Shown: positions 34,148 through 44,220, counted from the stretch's first letter. The stretch: 64,000 nucleotides of DNA from Vibrio sp. CAU 1672 (GCF_029223195.1 NZ_JARHUF010000001.1:62001-126000), one strand, 5' to 3'. Numbers and translations: made by a program. The notes: a model not told the origin generated them from the letters alone.

Positions 34148-36172
34148 ATGACTATGGTTGCGCGCAAACGTTTAGGTTTTTCCCTTTCACTGATCCAAGC
34201 GATCAGTGGTATATTTTTAACCATTATTTGCCTTGTTATAGCCCTTTCTGTATCCAGTTTCAAAGGCATGAACAAACTAGGCGAAGAATTTGATGATTTA
34301 TCACAGCGAGCATTACCGCTCGCAATGGCCAATGCGAGCCTAACCCGAAACGTCCTGGAACAAGTTAAACTGTTAAATCTTGGCATGCAAAGCGCCAATT
34401 TGGACGAACTCACCGCGATACAACAACACCTCTCGATCCTGGCAAACAAAAATGTAGCCCTAATCGAACACTCCTTAGAGCTGGCACCTGAGCTCGCCGA
34501 TAAGCTCTCTACTAATATCTACCTGCTTGTGCAACTCAATACATCGATACTCTCAACACAAACGGAAGTTATCCAGCTACAAGAGAAAATCGACGCAGAA
34601 ATAGGAGGATTCCGTTATGGACTCAGCTCGATTGGCCCTGAAATGAATCGGATCAGCTCCTTTTTAAGCAACGATAACCCTGTTTCGCAAGATGCGGCCA
34701 ATCGGTTCATAGCCTCTGCCAGTTCAATGGAGAGTACATTTCTCCAGATGGTGATGCAAAACGAGTTGTCTAAAGCGGAGCAAGAGTACCGGGAAATGCG
34801 CAACCGAATCGCAGGAATTGATTTGGCCTATGACGACTTTAAAGAATTGCACCCGGATGTGACTGAATTTGCCAGCCTCACAGCTCCGTATGAAATGGTC
34901 AGTGAGGGTTTCAAGCCGGACGGCATCCTACGGCTCATCCTGATAAAACTCGAACTCGCTGAGTCACAAAAAAACGCTTTAAATCAGGCAACACAATTGG
35001 CTGACGAAACCATGCAGTTACTTGATGAAGTATCAAGTTCGGCAGCTAATATGATCTCACAAAGAGAAGAACTGGTTCATGCGACAATATCAACCATCAG
35101 TATCATGATGGTTACGGCCTGCGCTGTGATAGCAATGGTGATAGCACTGAGTTGGTTTGGCTTAAGGAAATGGGTTAATCGTGGTTTGCGTAACATCTTG
35201 CACCATTTGTCACGTCTTACCGAACATGACCTGGCTGGCTATACAAAAGCTATCGGCCCGTTCGAGTTAAAAGAAGTAGCCGATAAACTCAACCAAGTTA
35301 TCAGTTCCACTCACGATTCGATTGAAACAGTGACCCGAAATTGTGAAACACTGTATCAAACTGCGGAGATTAGCCATGATGCGGCTGAACAGAGTAACCA
35401 TAGCCTGCTTAAACAGAATCAAGCGGTGGCAGACATGGTGACGACAATTAACCAACTGGATGCATCGATCCGTGACATCTCAAACATCACTAATAACTCC
35501 TATCAAGATGCACAAATAGCGACAAACCACTCATTGCGCGGTGTAGAGGTGATCTCCGAAAATCGGGTACGGCTGCAATCATTAGAGCGCTCGCTAAACA
35601 TCAATGAACAGTCGATGTCGGAACTTGATCAGCAAGTCAAACAAATCCGTGAAATGGTCGACATGATCAGTAGTATTGCGGACAACACCAATCTTCTGGC
35701 ATTGAATGCAGCAATAGAAGCCGCGCGCGCCGGTGAGCAAGGGCGTGGTTTTGCTGTGGTTGCGGATGAAGTGCGCAAATTAGCCAGTGATACTTCTCAA
35801 CAAACCACCAATATCCGTACGATGATGAACGAGCTGTTGACCGCAGCCAAAAAATCACGTCTGGCGGTGACCGAATCTCGTGCAGAAATGGCATCAGCGT
35901 TGCAGTCGAGCGATGATGTAAAATCGGCATTTACGGATATCGATAACGCCGTGAAGCATATTGTTGGGCGTGTAGAACAAATATCGCAGGCAACAGAACG
36001 TCAGCAAAGCGCTACTGCTGCCGTATCGTGCTCAATTAACCACATTTCAGAGCAAAGTGACAAAACCAAGTTACAACTTCAATCTATGGTTGAAAGCTCA
36101 GAGCAGGTCGCTGATATTGCCGGACATCAACAGGCGATGCTCCATAAATACCAGCTCAAGAAAAGCTTGTAG
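34148..36172 (+). CDS. methyl-accepting chemotaxis protein
   Basis: A 674-residue receptor. The N-terminal membrane helix (about 15-38) is followed by a long helical periplasmic sensor (about 40-310), a second membrane helix ([20 protein letters not shown], about 318-338), a HAMP-like linker and a signalling domain. The hairpin tip has [20 protein letters not shown] and [15 protein letters not shown]. The C-terminus YQLKKSL lacks the CheR-docking pentapeptide. The ligand is unknown; the sensor looks like a helical-bundle type rather than Cache. Monocistronic. Confidence 0.93.
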   Translation: MTMVARKRLGFSLSLIQAISGIFLTIICLVIALSVSSFKGMNKLGEEFDDLSQRALPLAMANASLTRNVLEQVKLLNLGMQSANLDELTAIQQHLSILANKNVALIEHSLELAPELADKLSTNIYLLVQLNTSILSTQTEVIQLQEKIDAEIGGFRYGLSSIGPEMNRISSFLSNDNPVSQDAANRFIASASSMESTFLQMVMQNELSKAEQEYREMRNRIAGIDLAYDDFKELHPDVTEFASLTAPYEMVSEGFKPDGILRLILIKLELAESQKNALNQATQLADETMQLLDEVSSSAANMISQREELVHATISTISIMMVTACAVIAMVIALSWFGLRKWVNRGLRNILHHLSRLTEHDLAGYTKAIGPFELKEVADKLNQVISSTHDSIETVTRNCETLYQTAEISHDAAEQSNHSLLKQNQAVADMVTTINQLDASIRDISNITNNSYQDAQIATNHSLRGVEVISENRVRLQSLERSLNINEQSMSELDQQVKQIREMVDMISSIADNTNLLALNAAIEAARAGEQGRGFAVVADEVRKLASDTSQQTTNIRTMMNELLTAAKKSRLAVTESRAEMASALQSSDDVKSAFTDIDNAVKHIVGRVEQISQATERQQSATAAVSCSINHISEQSDKTKLQLQSMVESSEQVADIAGHQQAMLHKYQLKKSL

Positions 36173-36291
36173 CGTGCACTCAATAGAAATAGGCAGAAAA
36201 CAGAGCATCAGTAGCAGTTATAATCAATGCAAATAAATACTGACGAACAAGGACGTTACAATGTATGGTTAGACTACTGAGAAAAGGCTAA

Positions 36292-36299
36292 GGGCAGGG
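36292..36299 (+). promoter_or_regulatory. KOPS-type octamer pointing at dif
   Basis: GGGCAGGG on the plus strand fits GGGNAGGG, the FtsK-orienting sequence, and points right toward dif 777 bases away. The octamer is short, so on its own it is weak evidence. Confidence 0.5.
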
Positions 36300-36358
36300 C
36301 ACATAATGTCGAGCGTTACTGCCAGGTTTTTCATCCGAATAACTTATAGGAACAACAA

Positions 36359-36709
36359 GTGATCATCTGGCTATTTCTGTCACTGATAAGCGTTGGTGCT
36401 ATTTTTACTACTGCTGTGTTATATGCTCTGCGCTTTCACTTGTTGCTGAAAGCAACTCGCCATTATCCAAAACTCCATCAACAATTGGGCCACCCAAGAG
36501 GACTAATGGATTATAGCCGTGACCATAATTGTGAATGTTACGACGCAATTAACCGGTATTTTTTAGAGCGCAGATACTTAGAGCTTACGGACGATAAGTT
36601 ACGCCAACGCTTTATAAGCCAGCAGTCATGGAATGATAAAGGGAAAGTTTGGGCACTGATCGTTGTTGCGAATATGGCAGTCTGTGTTGTGGCAATTGCC
36701 ATGGTTTGA
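36359..36709 (+). CDS. small membrane protein, UspB-like architecture
   Basis: A 116-residue protein starting with GTG. It has a membrane helix at each end (IIWLFLSLISVGAIFTTAVL and VWALIVVANMAVCVVAIAMV) and a basic middle segment with CECYDAINRYFLERRYLEL. Length and topology resemble universal stress protein UspB, but I see no diagnostic motif, so this is only a suggestion. AGGAAC 8 bases upstream supports the start. It is the last gene before the terminus site. Confidence 0.6.
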   Translation: MIIWLFLSLISVGAIFTTAVLYALRFHLLLKATRHYPKLHQQLGHPRGLMDYSRDHNCECYDAINRYFLERRYLELTDDKLRQRFISQQSWNDKGKVWALIVVANMAVCVVAIAMV

Positions 36710-37259
36710 GTCAGCAAGATGTGAGCCCAAATTTATGGTGCCGTTTTTTCTAACGACAAAAATCATTCAGCAAACCATTACGCAGGAAAAAACAAAGCAC
36801 TGGCGTTTGAACAAAGTTAAGAGACAAATCTTTTCGGATGACGTTGTACGTAAGGTCGGTAAATGAAATGGCTAAGACAATCAATTTGCCCAGGTTAATT
36901 ATCAAATACGTCGCAATTGATGATTTTAAAACGCAATAGAACTTTGCCACGTATAGCAATCATCAGAAAAAGAATCCTCAATAAACCACAATGAAAAATG
37001 TCGGCTGAGACCATAATTGAGGAGATATTTTGAAGTAACTCATAACGGACATTACAACTTCGCGCCCACACCCAAGGCGCGTATTATATGTGTTATGTTA
37101 AATTGAGTTTAGCTATGATTAAGCAGTGTTGTCAGTGATACCCTACTTGTGTGATTTTGAACACTAACCCCTAATTCTTGCTGTGATTAAACATAATCGC
37201 CATTTACCATAAAATACTTAATATAGATCTAACCAATCAGAAGATTGGATAGATCTATA
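36710..37259. other. 550-base gene-free region around dif
   Basis: There is no convincing ORF on either strand; the open frames here are short and lack ribosome-binding sites. The region is AT-rich and contains the dif-like site and, at its right edge, a 44-base hairpin. No phage or integrative-element genes flank dif. Confidence 0.6.
37076..37103 (+). other. dif site (XerC/XerD chromosome dimer resolution)
   Basis: A 28-bp site made of left arm GGCGCGTATTA, centre TATGTG and right arm TTATGTTAAAT. The right (XerD) arm is identical to the XerD arm of E. coli dif and, as recalled, of Vibrio dif1 and dif2. The left (XerC) arm matches GGTGCGCATAA at 8 of 11 positions and the recalled Vibrio dif1 arm AGTGCGCATTA equally well. 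It lies in a gene-free gap, flanked by convergent KOPS octamers and within reach of exact matS sites. Confidence 0.85.
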
Positions 37260-37262
37260 TTA
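37219..37262. terminator. long hairpin at the end of the hybrid kinase gene
   Basis: Two 20-bp arms, TAATATAGATCTAACCAATC and GATTGGATAGATCTATATTA, pair with one mismatch around the loop AGAA. The right arm contains the stop codon of the minus-strand kinase gene. There is no clean T-run, so it may be a bidirectional terminator or an mRNA-stabilising 3' structure. Confidence 0.55.
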
Positions 37263-39005
37263 ATGATTCATGCCACATAAATGCGAACGTATTATCGTAT
37301 TAAGATCTTGCTGTCTGATGGGTTTTGATACAAAACCATTCATGCCAGCCTCAATACATTTTGTTTTGTCATTTTCATGTGCATGTGCAGTTAGCGCGAT
37401 GATCGGAGTCTTTATCCCTTTGCGCCGTATTAGTTCTGTAGCCGTGATACCATCCATAACTGGCATAGAGACGTCCATAAAGATAACATCAATGCTATCT
37501 TGCCTTTCAGTGACCAAGCTTACCGCTTCTACGCCATTATTCGCGATACAGACATTGTGACCCAATTTATTAAGCAAGAGCTTAATGACTAACTGATTAG
37601 ACTGCGTGTCTTCTACAACCAAAATATTGAGTGCCTTATCTGTTGCTTCAACAAGCTCTTCTGGCTCTTTTGACGGCAATGATTGTTTAACACGGCTGCG
37701 CACCGGAATCGACACTAAGAACTTAGTTCCGACATTCGGCTCACTGGTAACATCAATTGTTCCTTTCATTAGCTCAATCAGGCATTTACTAATTGCCAGG
37801 CCTAAGCCCGTACCACCAAACCTTCGGGTAATTGAACTGTCTGCTTGATGAAATGCCTTAAACACATTCTTTAGCTTGTCTGCTGGAATCCCAATTCCGG
37901 AGTCTTCAACAGTAACAAATAACTCGTTTGCTTCGATCTCAATACATACTTCTACTTTACCACGATCGGTAAACTTAACGGCATTACCGACAAGGTTAAA
38001 CAAGATCTGTGAGAGGCGCATCGGATCCAGCCAATGCTCCGTGTTGTTTTCAGTGGAAACCTGCAACTCGAACTGCAGGTTTTTGCTTATAGCCAATTGT
38101 TTTTGTTGCAAAATTAAAAAAGACACAGTGTCACTTACGTCGCACCATTGCTCATTGAGCCTAAAGCTACCGGATTCAATTTTCGACAGATCTAAAATGT
38201 CACTGATAATGGTAAGAAGCAGTTCTGCAGATAATTCCATCTGCAACAGAACATCCAAATACTCCCCGGACAACGAGGACTGCTTTAGTACATCAAGCAT
38301 CCCCAGCACGGAGTTAAGCGGTGTTCTGAGTTCATGACTCATCATCGCGAGAAAATCAGACTTGGATTTGTTGGCCTTTTCTGCCTCTTCTCTCGCGGTA
38401 GCCAGTTGTATAGTTCTCACCTCAACGATACGTTGTAACTTCTCTTTGACCTCTATTTCTTTCAGTGCCCGTTCAATCAAGGGCCTAAAGCGCCGCAATG
38501 TTTCACGATTCTCTAAACTAAAATGGCCTTTCTCCCCACCGATAAGCAAAATGATGTTCTGTGTCACTTCGGATCGGATCCCGGTTAAAATCAAAGACTT
38601 GATCTTTTTACCGGCCGAACTATTTAATGCCTCAAACTCCTTCAGCTTTTGAGGTTCAAACAGCAAAATGCAATCACCATTCAATGCCCTTTCAAATACG
38701 TTACCCTGTAACCAGAATGTATTATCAAAGCCAATGTTCGTGGTGAGCGATGTGGAGAAATGGTTAAACTCACTGTCACGGCTAATCACAACAAAATCAT
38801 CAAAATCGATGTATTTTTTTAAAACTGTCTGCAACCCATAAAAGATCTCATGGCGATTTTCGGCTTCACCGATAGCAGAGATCGCAGAGAGAATCGCCCG
38901 GTTTTCGTCGGCCAACAAACGCTCCCTTTCTCTGGCGCGTTGTAGTTCTACCAGCGCTTCTTGTAATGCTTCTTGCTGGGATATGTCTTTATAACTATCA
39001 TTCAT
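37260..39005 (-). CDS. hybrid sensor histidine kinase with C-terminal receiver
   Basis: A 581-residue soluble kinase without membrane helices. An N-terminal coiled coil (LQRARERERLLADENR) leads to a GAF-like region (about 45-190). The dimerisation/phosphoacceptor domain has His in MMSHELRTPLNSVLGML (about 222). The ATPase domain has N box ILFNLVGNAVKFT, G1 DSGIGIP and G2 GTGLGLAI. The receiver (about 460-575) has Asp in VIFMDVSMPVMDG (about 510). There is no Hpt domain, so a separate phosphotransfer protein is needed downstream. Its first 8 bases overlap the FIST-domain gene, which probably provides its input. Confidence 0.92.
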   Translation of the reverse strand: MNDSYKDISQQEALQEALVELQRARERERLLADENRAILSAISAIGEAENRHEIFYGLQTVLKKYIDFDDFVVISRDSEFNHFSTSLTTNIGFDNTFWLQGNVFERALNGDCILLFEPQKLKEFEALNSSAGKKIKSLILTGIRSEVTQNIILLIGGEKGHFSLENRETLRRFRPLIERALKEIEVKEKLQRIVEVRTIQLATAREEAEKANKSKSDFLAMMSHELRTPLNSVLGMLDVLKQSSLSGEYLDVLLQMELSAELLLTIISDILDLSKIESGSFRLNEQWCDVSDTVSFLILQQKQLAISKNLQFELQVSTENNTEHWLDPMRLSQILFNLVGNAVKFTDRGKVEVCIEIEANELFVTVEDSGIGIPADKLKNVFKAFHQADSSITRRFGGTGLGLAISKCLIELMKGTIDVTSEPNVGTKFLVSIPVRSRVKQSLPSKEPEELVEATDKALNILVVEDTQSNQLVIKLLLNKLGHNVCIANNGVEAVSLVTERQDSIDVIFMDVSMPVMDGITATELIRRKGIKTPIIALTAHAHENDKTKCIEAGMNGFVSKPIRQQDLNTIIRSHLCGMNH

Positions 39006-40191
39006 ACGATTTGTGAAAAACTGCCGATGAAATCATCAAATTACCATGCCCAATTTCACCGCCGATGAACCTACCTTGCTCACCAAAGGTAAACGGACAA
39101 ATAAATGGTAGCTCATCAAGCTCCTTATTTAATTGCTCACAGATACTATCAATATCTTGTTTAAGATAACGCATTGGCCCTGCACAAAAAATGTTGATCG
39201 CCCCAATTTTGGGAGACTCAAGAACCTTCTGATTCAGTGCGTTACTTACCACTCGCGCTGCCCGCCCGACTAAGTTTTCCCGGCTGCCTTTCATCAGATA
39301 CAGCTCTTCACCTTCTTTGATGGTGGTGAATGTCTCAAGCCCACCATTTTCGGTACCACGAACTGGGTGTGACAGTTTGTAGTAAGGCCTGTCATATATT
39401 TTCCCGGCAACACGACCGATTGGATAAGCACTGGCAACACCAAACAGAAATGTGTCCTGCTCCATTTGCTCGCTATGCTTATCCATCCATTCCCGGTAGA
39501 CCTCAAGCGCAGGGCGATGATCAATTTCCATTAAACATCGTTGGTCGGTTTTCGTCGCTATGCCTTTGATTTTTGTTGGTATGTGTCCGGCACTGAATGC
39601 AATTTCTACCGGTTGAGATGAGAAAAACAACGTCATACTCACCCCATTTCCGGATGTTCCCTGTGTCGTCATTATCGACCATTTCTGCGCGATTTCATTA
39701 TCTGCCGCGGACCCGCCAATAATAGGAACCAAAGTCCCAAGCCTTTCATCAAGAGCTTTAATTTGCTCCTCTTCACACCCAGGTGTTGAATGCAACAAAA
39801 TAAGATTGGGGACTTCCCCTACCCGGTTGGCATGAAGTAATGCCATATCGAGAGCCTGGTTGACTTCATACACACCAGAATCGCCAGGCTCCACATAAGA
39901 ACACAAACCGGTGCCATATGCGTGTTCACGCGAATCATAAATGGCAAGCATCGCAATCACTGGACCTGCATGATAGCCTTGCTCGGTCATAACTGCTTGG
40001 CAAGAACTAGCGCCATGGAATGGAATATTTGGAAAAGATTTTCTCAACGACTGATGCAAGACTTTTGGGTTGTATTCTTGTGTGTAGTAACAAATCAGAA
40101 ACGCAAGATTTTCGTCATCTAGTGCCTGCCGAAAATATCTTATCGCGGATTCTTCATCTGTTATGTGGCTAAATAACGATTGACAATGCAT
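38998..40191 (-). CDS. FIST sensor-domain protein (FIST_N and FIST_C)
   Basis: A 397-residue soluble protein. The N-terminal FIST domain (about 25-220) has GASSCQAVMTEQGY and IIGGSAADNEIAQKW. The C-terminal FIST_C part (about 235-375) has RPALEVYREWMDKH and ICPFTFGEQGRFIGG. FIST proteins are thought to sense small ligands such as amino acids and to feed signal-transduction partners. It has no output domain and overlaps the following hybrid kinase gene by 8 bases, so the two probably act as one sensor-kinase pair. Confidence 0.88.
   Translation of the reverse strand: MHCQSLFSHITDEESAIRYFRQALDDENLAFLICYYTQEYNPKVLHQSLRKSFPNIPFHGASSCQAVMTEQGYHAGPVIAMLAIYDSREHAYGTGLCSYVEPGDSGVYEVNQALDMALLHANRVGEVPNLILLHSTPGCEEEQIKALDERLGTLVPIIGGSAADNEIAQKWSIMTTQGTSGNGVSMTLFFSSQPVEIAFSAGHIPTKIKGIATKTDQRCLMEIDHRPALEVYREWMDKHSEQMEQDTFLFGVASAYPIGRVAGKIYDRPYYKLSHPVRGTENGGLETFTTIKEGEELYLMKGSRENLVGRAARVVSNALNQKVLESPKIGAINIFCAGPMRYLKQDIDSICEQLNKELDELPFICPFTFGEQGRFIGGEIGHGNLMISSAVFHKSYE
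39817..39824 (-). promoter_or_regulatory. KOPS-type octamer pointing at dif
   Basis: Plus-strand CCCTACCC is GGGTAGGG on the minus strand, which fits GGGNAGGG. It points left toward dif 2.7 kb away, opposite to the copy at 36292. Confidence 0.5.
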
Positions 40192-40302
40192 AAATGATAT
40201 TAATTATTGTTCAGAGTGATTTCATTTGACCATATTCGTTGCAAATCCGAAATATCAAGGGTTAGCGTAATAATTATTCGATAACCTCGGCTCAGATCTA
40301 AT

Positions 40303-40659
40303 TTATAGTTTTACGTCAACTATTTGCCCATCTAAACGCAACTGAACCACTCTATCTTCAGGAATGATTATGGTACGTAAATTTCCATCATTATTCGATA
40401 AGCTTTGGAGGGCTCCCGCTTGATTTGGATCAATTTTCAATCTGCTATTTTCGGCGCTTTGAATTGATATTTCCCCCCTATTCTGTTTTATCGTGATTTT
40501 CTCTCCCCCAATTGTTACATCGCATCGAATTTTTTGTGAACAGTCAACGGTCCGCGTACTTTGGTGACTAAGGCTACGCCACATAAATGCTGTGACTAAC
40601 AGACTGAGCATGATTAAGATTTGTGCAAGCCGCCCCTTTGTTAACTTTTGTGCTGGCAT
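40303..40659 (-). CDS. hypothetical membrane-anchored protein
   Basis: A 118-residue protein with one N-terminal membrane helix (RLAQILIMLSLLVTAFMW) and a periplasmic domain containing two Cys (VDCSQKIRCDV), GGEKITIKQNRGEI and a C-terminal beta-rich part. I do not recognise the family. ATG 40659 is preferred over an upstream TTG. It is divergent from ccoN, with no clear functional link. Confidence 0.65.
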   Translation of the reverse strand: MPAQKLTKGRLAQILIMLSLLVTAFMWRSLSHQSTRTVDCSQKIRCDVTIGGEKITIKQNRGEISIQSAENSRLKIDPNQAGALQSLSNNDGNLRTIIIPEDRVVQLRLDGQIVDVKL

Positions 40660-40915
40660 ATTTCCAAATATCCTTGTTACAAAGTTCAAACTTTTTGAAT
40701 AAAAAATGATTTCCTGAGCACTGGTAAGGTTATCACCCTGTCATTGATTTGTTAATTCAAGTATAGTGTCACGGTGAAAATGCCACTTTTCATTAAAGTC
40801 AGCAACAGAAATAAAGTGATGATTACACTTGTATTCTGGCGTTTACTTGGGTGGCATTACGACGCAAGTCGTGTTGGAAGTAAAGTGTAGTTAATTAGAA
40901 ATTGGAAGCATGCAA

Positions 40916-42343
40916 ATGAGCCAAGTAAAGCAGCTTGAACAAAACTACAACTATACAGTCGTTCGCCAATTTACCCTTGTGACCATTTTATGGGGCATAG
41001 TTGGTATGGCTGTTGGTGTTTTGATTGCCGCTCAGTTAGTTTGGCCACAGCTAAACTTTGATACGCCGTGGTTGACGTACAGTCGTTTACGTCCATTGCA
41101 TACTAATGCGGTAATTTTCGCGTTTGGTACCAGTGCTCTGTTCGCAACATCTTATTATGTTGTTCAGCGTACCTGTCAAACACGTCTTTTTGGTGGCCCA
41201 CTCGTTGCCTTCACCTTCTGGGGTTGGCAAGCAATTATCCTAGCCGCAGCAATCACTCTTCCTCTGGGGTTAACCTCAGGTAAAGAGTATGCTGAACTAG
41301 AATGGCCTATTGATATCGCAATTGCGGTTGTATGGGTATCTTACGCCGTCGTGTTCTTCGGAACACTGATAAAGCGTAATACCTCACATATCTATGTGGC
41401 TAACTGGTTTTTCGGTGCCTTTATTATCACGGTAGCAGTACTTCACATTGTAAACAGTATGGCTATTCCTGTTTCTATGGGTAAATCCTACTCGATTTAC
41501 TCCGGAGCAGTGGATGCTATGGTCCAATGGTGGTATGGACACAATGCGGTAGGTTTCCTGCTGACGGCTGGTTTCCTTGGTATGATGTACTACTTCGTCC
41601 CTAAGCAAGCTGAACGCCCTGTTTATTCTTACCGTCTATCTATCGTTCACTTCTGGGCACTGGTTTCTCTGTACATTTGGGCTGGCCCTCACCACCTTCA
41701 TTACACAGCACTGCCTGACTGGACTCAGTCTCTGGGTATGGTGATGTCTTTGGTTCTATTCGCGCCTTCTTGGGGTGGTATGATCAACGGTATCATGACG
41801 CTGTCTGGCGCGTGGCATAAGCTTCGCTACGATCCTATCCTACGTTTCCTAATCGTATCCCTGTCATTCTACGGTATGTCGACCTTTGAAGGTCCGATGA
41901 TGTCGATTAAGACCGTGAACGCCCTGTCTCACTACACAGACTGGACGGTTGGCCATGTTCACTCTGGAGCTCTGGGTTGGGTTGCGATGGTATCGATCGG
42001 CTCGGTGTATCACCTTGTCCCTCGCCTGTTCGGTCAAGAGCGTATGTACTCGGTTAGCCTGATCAACGTGCACTTCTGGTTAGCAACGATTGGTACGGTT
42101 CTTTACATCGTCGCAATGTGGATTTCAGGTGTTATGCAAGGCCTGATGTGGCGTGCTGTTAACTCTGACGGTACGTTAACATACAGCTTTGTAGAGTCGG
42201 TTGAAGCGTCTTATCCGTTCTATTTTGTACGTTTCTTAGGTGGTTTCATCTTCCTGTTTGGTATGTTCCTGATGGCATACAACACGTACAAAACCGTGAC
42301 CGCACCAAAGCAGAGCCTGAAAGCGGCTCCACAACCGGCATAA
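40916..42343 (+). CDS. ccoN: cytochrome c oxidase cbb3-type subunit I
   Basis: Catalytic subunit of the high-affinity cbb3 oxidase, reducing O2 at the haem b3-CuB site in the inner membrane. The 475 residues form about 12 helices. Haem/Cu-ligand His are visible in [41 protein letters not shown] and [17 protein letters not shown] 40916 is preferred over the one two codons earlier, because GGAAG lies 7 bases before the second but only 1 base before the first. First gene of ccoNOQP. I saw no canonical FNR box in its upstream region. Confidence 0.96.
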   Translation: MSQVKQLEQNYNYTVVRQFTLVTILWGIVGMAVGVLIAAQLVWPQLNFDTPWLTYSRLRPLHTNAVIFAFGTSALFATSYYVVQRTCQTRLFGGPLVAFTFWGWQAIILAAAITLPLGLTSGKEYAELEWPIDIAIAVVWVSYAVVFFGTLIKRNTSHIYVANWFFGAFIITVAVLHIVNSMAIPVSMGKSYSIYSGAVDAMVQWWYGHNAVGFLLTAGFLGMMYYFVPKQAERPVYSYRLSIVHFWALVSLYIWAGPHHLHYTALPDWTQSLGMVMSLVLFAPSWGGMINGIMTLSGAWHKLRYDPILRFLIVSLSFYGMSTFEGPMMSIKTVNALSHYTDWTVGHVHSGALGWVAMVSIGSVYHLVPRLFGQERMYSVSLINVHFWLATIGTVLYIVAMWISGVMQGLMWRAVNSDGTLTYSFVESVEASYPFYFVRFLGGFIFLFGMFLMAYNTYKTVTAPKQSLKAAPQPA

Positions 42344-42355
42344 GGAGATTGAAGA

Positions 42356-42976
42356 ATGAGTAATAATTCTAATAATCGCCACGAAATCATTGAACGTAAT
42401 GTCGGTTTGCTGGCTATTTTTATCGTGTTTGCCATCAGTTGGGGTGCCCTTGTAGAAATCACCCCGTTGATTTTCCAGAAGCAGACGACTGAGCCCGTAG
42501 AAAATCTGCGAGCCTATACGCCATTAGAAATGGAAGGTCGTGACATATACATCCGCGAAGGTTGTAACGTTTGCCACAGCCAGATGATCCGTCCTTTCCG
42601 TTCAGAGACAGAGCGCTACGGGCACTATTCGGTTGCCGGCGAAAGTGTGTGGGAACACCCATTCCTTTGGGGTTCCAAACGTACTGGTCCGGATTTAGCG
42701 CGTGTTGGCGGTCGTTACTCTGATGAATGGCACCGTGTTCACCTGATCAACCCTCGTGAACTGGTACCTGAATCAAACATGCCGGGCTTCCCTTGGCTGG
42801 AGGAAAACGTACTGGATGGCAAACTGACTCAGAAGAAGTTGGAAGTGTTCCGCAACCAGTTCGGTGTTCCATATACAGAAGAACAAATCGCGAACGCGGC
42901 TAAAGAAGTCGAAGGTAAAACAGAGATGGACGCTATCATCGCTTACCTTCAGTCTCTTGGTCATGCAATGAAGTAA
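42356..42976 (+). CDS. ccoO: cytochrome c oxidase cbb3-type subunit II
   Basis: A 206-residue monohaem cytochrome c with an N-terminal membrane anchor ([21 protein letters not shown]). The haem-attachment motif is CNVCH in [16 protein letters not shown], and a distal Met ligand is likely in [10 protein letters not shown]. It relays electrons from CcoP to CcoN. It follows ccoN by 12 bases with its own AAGGAG. Confidence 0.95.
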   Translation: MSNNSNNRHEIIERNVGLLAIFIVFAISWGALVEITPLIFQKQTTEPVENLRAYTPLEMEGRDIYIREGCNVCHSQMIRPFRSETERYGHYSVAGESVWEHPFLWGSKRTGPDLARVGGRYSDEWHRVHLINPRELVPESNMPGFPWLEENVLDGKLTQKKLEVFRNQFGVPYTEEQIANAAKEVEGKTEMDAIIAYLQSLGHAMK

Positions 42977-42985
42977 GGGGGTTAC

Positions 42986-43159
42986 ATGGATTTCGGTACA
43001 ATTCATAGCATTTATACCGTTGTACTCTTCGCCAGCTTTATCGGTATCGTCTGGTGGGCGTTTAGCAAGAAACGCAAAGCGCGTTTTGAGCAAGATGCTT
43101 ACTTGGTGTTCGGTGACGAAGAGCAAACGCCCTCAAATAACCAAGGAGTGAAGAAGTAA
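42986..43159 (+). CDS. ccoQ: cytochrome c oxidase cbb3-type subunit IV (CcoQ)
   Basis: Encodes 57 residues starting MDFGTIHSIYTVVLFASFIG, with one membrane helix (SIYTVVLFASFIGIVWWAF) and then a basic and acidic tail (SKKRKARFEQDAYLVF). AGGGGG precedes the ATG. Its stop overlaps the ccoP start (TAATG). CcoQ stabilises the cbb3 complex. Confidence 0.92.
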   Translation: MDFGTIHSIYTVVLFASFIGIVWWAFSKKRKARFEQDAYLVFGDEEQTPSNNQGVKK

Positions 43160-44133
43160 TGACTACATTCTGGAGTCTCTGGATTATCGTGATTACTGTC
43201 GGTACGTTGGTAGGCTGTGCCATTCTCCTGGCCTGGTGCGCTAAAGATAAAATGGGCGTCGAGGACGGAGAAGACATGGGCCACGAGTACGATGGTATTC
43301 GCGAGCTAAATAACCCACTACCTAAGTGGTGGACCTACCTGTTCGTGAGCACTTTTGTGTTCGCTGCCATCTATCTGGCTCTTTTCCCTGGTTTAGGTAA
43401 CTTTAAAGGTGTCCTGAACTGGACGAGTTCAGATCAAACGGTTCGTACATTGCAAGAGTCAAAAGATGCGGTTGCACGTGCGCAAGAAAATAAACAACTG
43501 AACCAATATGCAAAAGAACTTGATGATGCGGATGCCTACTTTGGCGAAGCATTTCGCAAGCTGGCGCATAATGATAACGGTCTGCGCCCTCTTCCAGAAA
43601 TTGCGCAAGATCCTGAAGCCATTAAGGTTGGTCAGCGTTTGTTCTTGCAGAACTGTTCACAGTGCCACGGTTCTGATGCGCGCGGTCTGAAAGGTTTTCC
43701 TAACCTTACTGACAACGCATGGTTATACGGTGGTGAACCAACAGCCATCGTAACGACCATCATGCAAGGCCGCATTGGCCAGATGCCATCATGGAAGGAT
43801 GCACTTGGGGAGCAAGGCGTACAAGAAGTTGTGAGTTACACACTAAGCCTGTCAGGCCGTAAAGTGAATGCACGGGAAGCAGAAGCGGGTAAAGCGCGCT
43901 TTGTGGTATGTGCAGCATGTCACGGTACAGATGGTAAAGGTAACCCAGCTGTTGGTGCACCTGATCTAACAGACCAGATTTGGCTGTTCGGTGACTCACG
44001 TGCCGATGTTACAGAAACGGTTATGAACGGCCGCTCTGGTGTAATGCCTGCCTGGAAAGATATTCTGGGTGAAGACAAAGTTCAACTTGTCGCGGCATAC
44101 GTCTGGAGTTTGAGCAATACCGACAATAAGTAA
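43159..44133 (+). CDS. ccoP: cytochrome c oxidase cbb3-type subunit III, dihaem
   Basis: A 324-residue dihaem cytochrome c. There are two N-terminal membrane helices (about 4-26 and 55-75, WWTYLFVSTFVFAAIYLAL). The two periplasmic haem domains have CSQCHGSDARG and CAACHGTDGKG, each followed by a Met-containing loop (GQMPSW and GVMPAW). It accepts electrons from the bc1 pathway and passes them to CcoO. Last gene of the ccoNOQP unit, before a strong terminator. Confidence 0.96.
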   Translation: MTTFWSLWIIVITVGTLVGCAILLAWCAKDKMGVEDGEDMGHEYDGIRELNNPLPKWWTYLFVSTFVFAAIYLALFPGLGNFKGVLNWTSSDQTVRTLQESKDAVARAQENKQLNQYAKELDDADAYFGEAFRKLAHNDNGLRPLPEIAQDPEAIKVGQRLFLQNCSQCHGSDARGLKGFPNLTDNAWLYGGEPTAIVTTIMQGRIGQMPSWKDALGEQGVQEVVSYTLSLSGRKVNAREAEAGKARFVVCAACHGTDGKGNPAVGAPDLTDQIWLFGDSRADVTETVMNGRSGVMPAWKDILGEDKVQLVAAYVWSLSNTDNK

Positions 44134-44143
44134 CATTCCAATA

Positions 44144-44170
44144 ACAGCCCCTTTCTAAGGGGCTGTCTTT
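44144..44170 (+). terminator. rho-independent terminator of ccoNOQP
   Basis: Stem ACAGCCCC / GGGGCTGT with a 7-base loop, followed by CTTTCCTTT. Confidence 0.85.
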
Positions 44171-44220
44171 CCTTTAAATTTAAAGCCTTACATTTTCATT
44201 TAGCTGTTGAGAACTTTTTT

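Noticed and set aside
36663..36959. Overlapping short open frames on both strands left of dif
   Set aside because: No start-site support, no recognisable motif and a composition typical of intergenic DNA.
40690..40915. FNR box upstream of ccoN
   Set aside because: The closest string, TTGATTTGTTAATTCAA, has wrong spacing and a broken right half-site.
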